A stretch of 64,000 nt of DNA from Chloroflexota bacterium (GTDB lineage Bacteria > Chloroflexota > Anaerolineae > 4572-78 > J111), in assembly GCA_016860845.1 (NCBI GenBank), contig BOKF01000003.1:310001-374000 (forward strand). Direction: 5' to 3'. The notes below the pieces were generated by a model, which was not told the origin of the DNA, searched no databases, and saw only the letters and a list, made by a program, of their open reading frames with translations. Shown in pieces: positions 49,345 through 57,091 of the stretch (the first letter of the stretch is position 1; each line of letters starts with the position of its first letter). Made by a program: the position numbers and the translations under genes.

Positions 49345-52275
49345 ATGGTGGAGGATACCCTGGCTCAATCACGCGCCGATACCTCGGCGCCAACATCCGT
49401 CATCACGCTGCCCCGTCTGTTCAGTTTGGCCTTCCCACTCACCTGGGAAACCGCCCTGGTTGGGGCAGCGTTTGTCCTGGCTATCGTGACCCGTCTGTGG
49501 GCTTTAGGCGACCGGGTGATGAGCCACGACGAGAGCCTGCACGTCTACTACTCGTGGCGCCTGGCCACCGGCCAGGGCTTTGCCCACAGCCCGATGATGC
49601 ATGGCCCCTTTCTGTTTGAGGCTACCGCTTTCATCAACCTCCTCTTCGGAGCGAGTGATGTCACCTCCCGCCTGGTCCCGGCCATCCTGGGGACGTTCAT
49701 CGTCGTCGTCATACCTCAATGGCTGAAGCCGTGGCTGGGCCGGGTGGGGGCGCTGCTGACCTCGGTCTTACTACTGATCTCGCCTTTCGTCCTTTACTAC
49801 TCGCGCTACATTCGCCATGATATCCAGGTCATCGCCTGGACGCTGCTGCTCGTCGTCGCCATCTTCCGCTACCTCCACCACCGCCGGGAGCGGGATCTGC
49901 TACTGCTGGCCGTGGCCCTGGCGTTGATGTTCGCCACCATGGAGATCACCTTCATTTACCTGGCCATCTTCACCGGTTTCCTGGCGCTGCGGGCTGCGCT
50001 TACTCATCGGCTCCGCTGGCGCGCTATCCGCCGCTCGGCCGAATTCGACTTGCTGATGGTGCTGGCGACTCTCGGCGCATTTTTCTCCTCACCGATTGCT
50101 CTGCTTATCTTGAATCCGATCTGGATTAACTTCATCGACTCGCCCTTCGTGGACATGCAGACGTTGGCCAGCCAGGGGGGCGAATGGGTAGCAGGGCCGG
50201 CCGGGCTGCGGCTGTGGGGTCTATGGACCGTCTTCGCCGTTGGAGCCACGGCGGCTGGCCTGTGGTGGGGCGGACAACGTTGGCTCAAACTGGCCGGGCT
50301 ATTTGGGGCCATCACCGTGACCCTGTTTACTACCTTCTTCACCAACCCGGCCGGGTTGAGTACCGGTCTTATCGGTTCGCTGGGCTACTGGCTGGCTCAG
50401 CAGGAGGTGGCCCGGGGCGGGCAGCCGTGGTATTACTATCTAATGGTCTTTCCGTTGTATGAGTACTTGCCGCTGCTGGGGGGACTGGCGGCGGCGGGGT
50501 TCTATCTGCTGCGCCGCCAAGCGCTCTCCCGCTTCGCTCGAACCTTTGTCTTGTTTGGGCTGTGGTGGGCCGGACTGATTTTCCTGGCCCTCTCCCTGGC
50601 CGGGGAGAAAATGCCCTGGCTCTCGACCCATCTGGTCATTCCATTCATCTTGCTGACCGGTTGGTGGCTTGGGCAACTGCTACCGGGGGCGTGGTCACCG
50701 GCGGGGAAGCCGGGTGAGTGGCGCAGGGTGATCGGGAACAGAATCGCCCTGGGCGGGGTGGCCATCCTGGCGCTGCTGACCATCCGCACCTCCTTTGCCG
50801 CCAACTACGTTAACTACGACTACACCACCGAGTTCATCGGCTACGCTCACGGCGCGCCGGGGGTGAAATGGGTCATGGCTGACATCGAAGCGATCGCCAA
50901 TCACACCGGGGCCGGCCGTGACTTGAAAATCGCCTACGACGACGAAGTCTCATGGCCGCTGGTCTGGTACCTGCGTGATTTTCCCCGGCAAGCCTTCTTC
51001 GGGGACAAACCTAACCCGGAGGCGCTGGATGCGCCGGTGGTCCTGGCCGGCTCGAAGAACTGGTCGAAGGTCGAAGCTCTCCTTGGCAACCGCTATCATC
51101 GTTTTGAGGTCATTTACCGCTGGTGGCCGCTCGAGGACTATAAGGACCTGACCTGGGAGCGGCTCCGCTTCGCCCTGACCGATTCGGCCAGGCGTGCGGC
51201 GCTATGGGACATCGTGTGGGCCCGCGACTATAGCCGCTATGCCGAGTTGACCCAGCAGCAGTTGAAGCCGCCCACCAACTGGCCTTTTGCCAGCCGCATG
51301 CGCATCTACGTGCGCAAGGACATTGCCGCGCAGATGTTGAGCCTGAGTCTCGGCCCGACCATGTTGGCCGATGTGCCTGGGCCGGTGGATGCCTATGCCG
51401 GCGTCCAACGCCAGGTGACGCCGCTCCAGGTCATCGCTGCCGCAGGTCTCAACGCGCCGCGCAACCTGGCGCCAGGCCCGGATGATTCACTCTATGTCGC
51501 CGATACGGCCAACTCACGGATGGTCAGGTTTGACAGGGCAGGGAAGGTGCTGGTCACGTGGGGCGGCAAGACGCCCGATGGGCAAATCCCACCCGCACCG
51601 GGCACCTTTGTTGAACCGTGGGGTGTGGCCGTGGATATCCAGGGCAATGTCTTTGTTGCGGACACCTGGAACCATCGGGTCCAGAAGTTCGACCCGAACG
51701 GGAAATTCCTGCTGGCGTGGGGCAGTCCTGGCCAGGGCGACGCTGGACCGGATAAGTTCTGGGGCCCACGCGGTATCGCCGTCAGCCCCGAGGGGCGGGT
51801 CTATCTGACCGATACCGGAAATAGGCGAGTGCTCGCCTTTGATGCGAACGGTAAATTTCTGCTGGAGTTCGACCCAGACGGTGAGGCAGAACTCAACGAA
51901 CCGGTGGGGCTGGCGCTCGGCCCGGATGGCCAGGTCTATGTCGCCGATACCTGGAACCGACGGATTGCCGTGTTCTCTCCCGATGGGCAGTTCCTCCGGA
52001 GTTGGCCGGTGGAGGCCTGGGCCGGGACCTCGCTGGATAACAAGCCCTACCTGACCCTGAATACCCAGAGCCAGGTGTACGTCACAGACCCCGAGGGCTA
52101 TCGGGTGCTGGCCTTCTCAGCGAGTGGGGAGCCGGTGGCTGCGTTCGGGCGGTTCGGGTCTGATGAGGACGCCTTCGGGCTGCCGACCGGGCTGGCTCTT
52201 GCGCCAGATGGCAGCGTGTGGGTGGCCGATGCCGGAAACAATCGCCTGGCCCGCTTTGCTGTGTTGCAGCCATAG
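49345..52275 (+). CDS. Agl23-like (TIGR03663) membrane protein with NHL propeller
   Basis: A 978-residue protein. The ATG at 49345 is preferred; a GTG at 49339 is also possible. Residues 30-500 hold about 12 helices with the GT-C-like motif S-H-D-E-S-L-H-V-Y-Y-S-W, as in flippase-associated Agl23. Residues 690-978 form a six-bladed NHL/beta-propeller: repeats of L-Y-V-A-D-T-A-N-S-R, V-F-V-A-D-T-W-N-H-R-V-Q, V-Y-L-T-D-T-G-N-R-R-V. GT-C proteins add sugars or act with polyprenyl-linked glycans, so surface glycosylation is likely. It lies 21 bases after htrA, probably co-transcribed. Confidence 0.85.
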   Translation: MVEDTLAQSRADTSAPTSVITLPRLFSLAFPLTWETALVGAAFVLAIVTRLWALGDRVMSHDESLHVYYSWRLATGQGFAHSPMMHGPFLFEATAFINLLFGASDVTSRLVPAILGTFIVVVIPQWLKPWLGRVGALLTSVLLLISPFVLYYSRYIRHDIQVIAWTLLLVVAIFRYLHHRRERDLLLLAVALALMFATMEITFIYLAIFTGFLALRAALTHRLRWRAIRRSAEFDLLMVLATLGAFFSSPIALLILNPIWINFIDSPFVDMQTLASQGGEWVAGPAGLRLWGLWTVFAVGATAAGLWWGGQRWLKLAGLFGAITVTLFTTFFTNPAGLSTGLIGSLGYWLAQQEVARGGQPWYYYLMVFPLYEYLPLLGGLAAAGFYLLRRQALSRFARTFVLFGLWWAGLIFLALSLAGEKMPWLSTHLVIPFILLTGWWLGQLLPGAWSPAGKPGEWRRVIGNRIALGGVAILALLTIRTSFAANYVNYDYTTEFIGYAHGAPGVKWVMADIEAIANHTGAGRDLKIAYDDEVSWPLVWYLRDFPRQAFFGDKPNPEALDAPVVLAGSKNWSKVEALLGNRYHRFEVIYRWWPLEDYKDLTWERLRFALTDSARRAALWDIVWARDYSRYAELTQQQLKPPTNWPFASRMRIYVRKDIAAQMLSLSLGPTMLADVPGPVDAYAGVQRQVTPLQVIAAAGLNAPRNLAPGPDDSLYVADTANSRMVRFDRAGKVLVTWGGKTPDGQIPPAPGTFVEPWGVAVDIQGNVFVADTWNHRVQKFDPNGKFLLAWGSPGQGDAGPDKFWGPRGIAVSPEGRVYLTDTGNRRVLAFDANGKFLLEFDPDGEAELNEPVGLALGPDGQVYVADTWNRRIAVFSPDGQFLRSWPVEAWAGTSLDNKPYLTLNTQSQVYVTDPEGYRVLAFSASGEPVAAFGRFGSDEDAFGLPTGLALAPDGSVWVADAGNNRLARFAVLQP

Positions 52276-52296
52276 GCGGCTATGACCCAGGCTCAG

Positions 52297-52360
52297 GCCA
52301 AATAGCGAACACTCAGTCTGCCTAAAGATACTTCCCCCATAAATTGTGTTGGGGTAAAAT
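52297..52360 (+). promoter_or_regulatory. Fixed-spacing promoter, divergent copy G
   Basis: Box 1 GCCAAATAGC (52297), box 2 GCCTAAAGAT (52320), -10 TAAAAT (52355). The second spacing is exactly 35, but the boxes are 23 bp apart, one less than in the others, so this copy is less certain. It lies just before the cfa gene. Confidence 0.4.
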
Positions 52361-52388
52361 GGAAGCAGCACTCTCAATGGAGGCGCTT

Positions 52389-53772
52389 ATGTCTCAAACC
52401 ATTTCTTTCTCAACTAGCGATCCTGCTCTGGATCGCGCCGTCTCGCTGCTGAACCGGCTTTTCCCCCCACCCCGCACCTTCACCGTGCGGCTGTGGGATG
52501 GCTCCGAATTACCGGCGGCCGCTCGTCCGGCCTTTAGCTTGATCCTCAACCACCCCGGCGCATTGCGGCGGATGTTCACCCCGCCCCTCGAACTCTCCCT
52601 GGGCGAAGCCTTCATCTATGGGGACTTCGACCTTGAGGGCGACCTTTTTTCCGCCTTCCCGCTGCTTGAGGCCCTCTTCAGCCGCACTTTCTCCCTGGGC
52701 GAAATCGCTGTCCTGGCCCGGCACGTCCTTGCCCTTCCCAAGTCCGAACCAGGCCGGCCAACCCATCGTGGCCCGGCTCATCTGCGGGGGGGCATTGCAC
52801 TCGCGTGAGCGAGATCGGGCCGCCATTCGGTATCACTATGATGTGGGGGACGACTTCTATGCCCTATGGCTGGATCGCCACCGGCAGTACTCCTGCGCCT
52901 ACTTCCCCACCGGTATGGAGGACCTGGACACAGCGCAGGAGCGCAAGCTGGAGCATATTTGCCGCAAGCTCCGCCTCCGATCCGGCGAACGGCTGTTGGA
53001 TATCGGCTGTGGCTGGGGCGGCTTGGCTGTATATGCCGCCGAGAAATATGGTGTCAGGGTGCTGGGCGTTACCCTGAGTGAGAACCAGGCGACCTACGCT
53101 AACTTCCAGATCGCCCGCGCCGGCCTGGGGGACCGGGCCTGGGTCAAGCTCCAGGACTATCGTGACCTGGCCGCCGACTCCTTTGACAAAATCGTCAGCG
53201 TGGGCATGTTTGAACACGTGGGCCGACGCCATTTGCCGGAATACTTTGCCCAGGCTTCTCGCTTGCTCAAACCCGGTGGCCTGTTCCTCAACCACGGCAT
53301 CTCTCGGCAGCCCCCTGTCCTGCACGTGACCCCGATCAGGTCGGATTTGAGTTGCCACCGGCCCAAGCGCGCCGGGCGAGCGTCCGCCTGGCAGCGCCTC
53401 GTCGAGCGATACCTTCTTGGCTCTGGCGTTTTTGTGCAGCGTTACGTCTTCCCGGATAGTGACCTGGCGCCGCTCAGCGAGGTCAATCTCATCGCCGAGC
53501 AGGTCGGCTTTGAAGTGCGGGATGTGGAGAACTTGCGGGAGCATTACGCCCTCACCCTCCGTCACTGGGTTGAGCGATTGGAGACGCGCCAGGCTGAGGC
53601 CATCAGCGTGGCCGGCGAGGTGACTTATCGCACCTGGCGGCTGTACATGGCAGCGTCGGCGTCTAGCTTCGAGTCGGGCGGGCTTAACGTCAACCAGACC
53701 CTCCTGGCCAAGCCGGCCGGTGGCCAGAGCAACCTGCCGCTCAGCCGGGCCGATCTTTATCGGCCGGACTGA
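52389..53772 (+). pseudogene. cfa: Cyclopropane-fatty-acyl-phospholipid synthase, frameshifted at a poly-G run
   Basis: The ATG at 52389 follows GGAGG and reads a normal N-terminal domain (F-I-Y-G-D-F-D-L-E-G-D-L), then stops at 52806. The catalytic part continues in another frame: H-S-R-E-R-D-R-A-A-I-R-Y-H-Y-D-V-G-D-D-F-Y, the SAM site L-L-D-I-G-C-G-W-G-G-L-A and M-F-E-H-V-G. Removing one G from the seven-G run at 52786-52792 restores A-H-L-R-G-A-L-H-S-R-E-R and a 460-residue enzyme. It would methylate unsaturated lipid chains using S-adenosylmethionine. The change is either a sequencing error, a real mutation or a phase-variable switch. Confidence 0.8.
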
Positions 53773-53911
53773 TCCAAAGGGGAACAGTGGCTAAAAAGGG
53801 CCAGCTTTGCACTACAGAAAAACCCGGCTTTACGATGGCCTTATTCAATATTTTGGGGCAGTGGCGCGGCTTTGGAGCTAATGAGAGGGGAAGCGTTTGC
53901 ATAGAAGGTTT

Positions 53912-54056
53912 TTGACAAAATTATTTCCGTGGCATACTATGCAGCCCGTTGCCAACTGATAGTCTTGTAGACCTGATGTGTAACTCTTTTGTTTGTGGAG
54001 CAGACCTTCCAGTCTGCTCGAGTGCCAAAGCTCGGCTAACAGGCTTTCTAGCCTGT
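53912..54056 (+). promoter_or_regulatory. Promoter and three short hairpins upstream of the lipoprotein hydrolase
   Basis: TTGACA (53912), 17 bases, TACTAT (53935) is a good sigma-70 promoter. In the leader are GAGCAGAC-N6-GTCTGCTC (53998-54019), CGAG-N8-CTCG (54019-54034) and ACAGGC-N6-GCCTGT (54039-54056), in a 330-base region with no gene. Confidence 0.55.
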
Positions 54057-54103
54057 CAGCCCTTATGAAAAGTTGCCCATTGCGTTCTTGTAGATATAAC
54101 TTC

Positions 54104-55552
54104 ATGCGAATTCGTCAACAAATTCATAGTGCGTTCCTACTGATCATTTTAGCCAGTTTAGCCTGTACCATTCGCATGCCGGAAGAAATGGCGCGGTACG
54201 ACACTCCAGATCGCGCGGCGCCGGCCGCTGTCCCACCGACCGGCATCCCGGTTCTTACTAACGTGATAACAAACGCGACCATCCTGTCCACGCCCGGGGC
54301 TGAACCGTCGCCTACCCCCGCCGTCATCGCCATTAAGTCGCCTGTGCCTGCCGCTTTAGCCGAGCTGACCGTCGAGTCGCTGGTTAAAGAGGTGGAGTTC
54401 GTCACCACCATCCCCGTTGACGCTATCAACCAGCTTCAGGCCAAATTCTATCCCAACAACAGCCAGACGCCGGCCCAATTTGCAGTGGATCGCTTCAAGC
54501 TGCGCTTCAAGAGCAGAAACGAACTGGGGCACTGGGTCTCGATCCGGGCCGAAGTGTTTGTACCCAAAGTTGATACGCCGGCCGAATTTCCCCTCTTTGT
54601 TTACGGCGCGGGCACCACCGGTATCAACAATCTATGCGCGCCGCTCGATGAGGAAAGCCGCGGACGCAACTGGGGCCAATACCAGACCCACCTACTCTCC
54701 TACACAGCGCAAGGGTTCATCAGCATCTTGCCTCACTGGCAAGGCTATGACGATCAAACCCGCAAGCAGAATTATTTTATTGCCGAGCTCGAAGGCTCGA
54801 TCATGCTCGATGCCACCCGCGCCGCCTACGAGCTGTTCAACAAAAATCTGCTCGCCAACGTTCTTGCACGACCGGCCCAGGCGGTCTTCTATGGCGGCTA
54901 CTCTCAGGGCGGGCACGGCGCTTTCGCCGCCCTCGATGCGGCCAGCCAATATGCCCCGGAGTTACCCATCAAGGGGGTTGTTGGCCACGCCACCGCGCCC
55001 AGCGTTGAGGCCCTGCTGCGTGAGCGGCCGCCGCTCGCCCCGTACATCGTCTATGCTTACTTCAATTACTATGGGGGCGATGTCATCAATCCCGAAGCGG
55101 TATTTTTACCTAAGTGGTTGCCCACTTTTTATGCCGATGCCTCAACCAAATGCGTGGATGAAGCGTATGCGTACTATCCCGCAGACCCGAAGCTGCTCTA
55201 CCGGCCAGAATTTTTCGAGGCGTTGGACACCGGCCAGTTGGCCGCCACCGTCCCCGCCTTTAAAGAGGCGCTTGAACTCAATTATGTAGGCGGCTCGCCC
55301 AACACGAGTGTGCCCGTCGTTTTATTCCACGGCGAGGCGGATACCGTTGTGACCCCGGAAACCCACGATCGCTTTGTCGCCCGTTTGTGCAACCTGGGCC
55401 AAAACGTCAGCTACAAGCTTTACCCACAGGTGAACCACTTCCAAACCCGTCAAGCTAGTTTTATCGACTCAGTGACCTGGATGCGCAACATTTTGAACGG
55501 TCAGTTCCCCGAGTCGCAATGCTCCGCCTTTTTCACCAGCAAATTGGAATAG
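54104..55552 (+). CDS. Secreted or lipid-anchored alpha/beta hydrolase
   Basis: A 482-residue protein. The ATG at 54104 gives a signal sequence ending L-A-S-L-A-C, a lipoprotein-like site (the -3 residue is not ideal); the frame is open further upstream but that is leader. After a Pro/Thr spacer, F-P-L-F-V-Y-G-A-G-T-T-G, G-Y-S-Q-G-G-H (nucleophile), F-H-G-E-A-D (acid) and Q-V-N-H-F (His) outline a secretory-lipase-like hydrolase. It is a clear paralogue of the C-terminal half of the fusion protein at 57092. It may cleave esters made by the nearby MBOAT system. Confidence 0.75.
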   Translation: MRIRQQIHSAFLLIILASLACTIRMPEEMARYDTPDRAAPAAVPPTGIPVLTNVITNATILSTPGAEPSPTPAVIAIKSPVPAALAELTVESLVKEVEFVTTIPVDAINQLQAKFYPNNSQTPAQFAVDRFKLRFKSRNELGHWVSIRAEVFVPKVDTPAEFPLFVYGAGTTGINNLCAPLDEESRGRNWGQYQTHLLSYTAQGFISILPHWQGYDDQTRKQNYFIAELEGSIMLDATRAAYELFNKNLLANVLARPAQAVFYGGYSQGGHGAFAALDAASQYAPELPIKGVVGHATAPSVEALLRERPPLAPYIVYAYFNYYGGDVINPEAVFLPKWLPTFYADASTKCVDEAYAYYPADPKLLYRPEFFEALDTGQLAATVPAFKEALELNYVGGSPNTSVPVVLFHGEADTVVTPETHDRFVARLCNLGQNVSYKLYPQVNHFQTRQASFIDSVTWMRNILNGQFPESQCSAFFTSKLE

Positions 55553-55560
55553 TTAATACA

Positions 55561-55611
55561 AGGGAGTAAGGAGTAGGAAGTAAGGGGTTTTTCTTCTACT
55601 TCCTACTCCCT
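55561..55611. repeat. Low-complexity inverted repeat between convergent genes
   Basis: AGGGAGTAAGGAGTAGGAAG is mirrored by CTTCTACTTCCTACTCCCT, with a TTTTTC loop. It is close in sequence to the repeat at 32470. Its position between two convergent genes suggests a two-way terminator. Confidence 0.65.
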
Positions 55612-55625
55612 GGAACTTGAGTTAG

Positions 55626-57083
55626 TTAAAACTGGAAGTAAATAAAGGGGACTTCCTCGGTGATGCCCAGGTTCATAATCGCCAGGGTCAAGCCCAGGTA
55701 GGCCGCCCAGCGAAACCAGAGAGGTCGCTGCCAGAGGGTGACAGTGGACCATTGCTGCTCCTGAACCCAATGCACCGTCATTAAGAGGAGAATTAAACCC
55801 AGTGACAGAGCCATTTGTTGCGTCGGATTGCTGACCACGGCGGCCCAGGGCGCGTTGAGTTGGGCGAAGTTGGTCAAGGGCAGCAAATTATTGAGTAATA
55901 AAAATGCCTCTGCAACAGAATTGGCCCTGAAGAAGACCCAGGCCAGACAGACCAGGCTGAAGGTGACAAACCCGCTCAACATCACTTGTATGGTCGGTTG
56001 TCGGTCAAGCCCCAACCGCTGTGCCAGCTTGCCTCTCAAGCTTTTGCTGGCCACATCCCCAACCACGTAGAGACCGTGCAGCCCGCCCCAGAGCACAAAG
56101 GTCCAGGCTGCGCCGTGCCACAAACCGCTGACCAGAAAGACAATCATCAAGTTCAAGTACCAGCGCGGTAGCGAGACTCGATTGCCCCCCAGCGAAATGT
56201 ACAAATAATCCCTAAACCAGGTAGACAGGGAAATATGCCAGCGTCCCCAAAACTCTGAGGGCGACTGGGCAAAGTAGGGTCGCCTGAAATTTTCCATCAG
56301 GTTAAAGCCCAGCACCCGAGCGGCGCCAATGGCGATATCAGAGTAGCCGGAAAAGTCGCAGTAAATTTGGAAGGCGAAGAAAAAAGTTGCCAGGAGGACC
56401 GGCCAGCCGGCCCACTCCGCGGGATGGTCGTAGACAGTGTTAACATACAGCCCCAGCCGGTCGGCGATGACCACCTTTTGGAACATGCCCCACAACATCA
56501 GGCGTAAGCCACTGCTAATCCGCGCCTCGTCAAAATCAAATTTTTTATAAAACTGAGGCAGCATATTCACGGCGCGTTCGATGGGGCCGGCCAGCAGTTG
56601 CGGGAAAAAGGCCACAAACAGGGCAAATCGCCCCAGGTGGCGTTCTGGTTCCAGTTTGCCCCGATAAACGTCAATGACATAGCCGAGGGTTAGAAAAGTA
56701 TAAAACGATATGCCGACCGGCAGCAGCGCCTGGAACATCGGCACGTTATAGAACAGGTTGAATTGGTTAAAGGCGGCTCTGAGCGAGTCGTTGACAAAAT
56801 TGAAATACTTAAAAGCGAACAAAATGCCCAGATTTGAGCACAAGCCAATCACCAGCAGAACAGTCCGTTGGGCCTGATTTTCCGACTTGACCATCAAAAG
56901 GGCGGTGATGTAGCTGATCAGCGTGGCGGCAATCAAGAGGACGATATATTCCAGCTTCCAGGCCGCGTAGAAATAGTAGCTGGCCGCCAGCAGCAGCGCC
57001 CAGCGGTAGCGATCAGGGCAAGCAAAATAGAGGGCCACGACGATAGGGAAAAAAAGCAGAAATTCGATAGAGTTGAATAGCAT
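55626..57083 (-). CDS. MBOAT family O-acyltransferase (AlgI-like)
   Basis: A 485-residue membrane protein with 11 or so helices. L-L-A-G-P-I-E-R and the catalytic His region L-V-S-G-L-W-H-G-A-A-W-T-F-V-L-W-G-G-L-H-G are the AlgI/DltB family marks; W-G-R-W-H-I-S-L-S-T-W is also conserved. AlgI moves acyl groups across the membrane onto exported polysaccharide together with an SGNH-type partner. Its gene follows the SGNH fusion gene by eight bases, a matching pair. Confidence 0.92.
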   Translation of the reverse strand: MLFNSIEFLLFFPIVVALYFACPDRYRWALLLAASYYFYAAWKLEYIVLLIAATLISYITALLMVKSENQAQRTVLLVIGLCSNLGILFAFKYFNFVNDSLRAAFNQFNLFYNVPMFQALLPVGISFYTFLTLGYVIDVYRGKLEPERHLGRFALFVAFFPQLLAGPIERAVNMLPQFYKKFDFDEARISSGLRLMLWGMFQKVVIADRLGLYVNTVYDHPAEWAGWPVLLATFFFAFQIYCDFSGYSDIAIGAARVLGFNLMENFRRPYFAQSPSEFWGRWHISLSTWFRDYLYISLGGNRVSLPRWYLNLMIVFLVSGLWHGAAWTFVLWGGLHGLYVVGDVASKSLRGKLAQRLGLDRQPTIQVMLSGFVTFSLVCLAWVFFRANSVAEAFLLLNNLLPLTNFAQLNAPWAAVVSNPTQQMALSLGLILLLMTVHWVQEQQWSTVTLWQRPLWFRWAAYLGLTLAIMNLGITEEVPFIYFQF

Positions 57084-57091
57084 CGCTCTCT

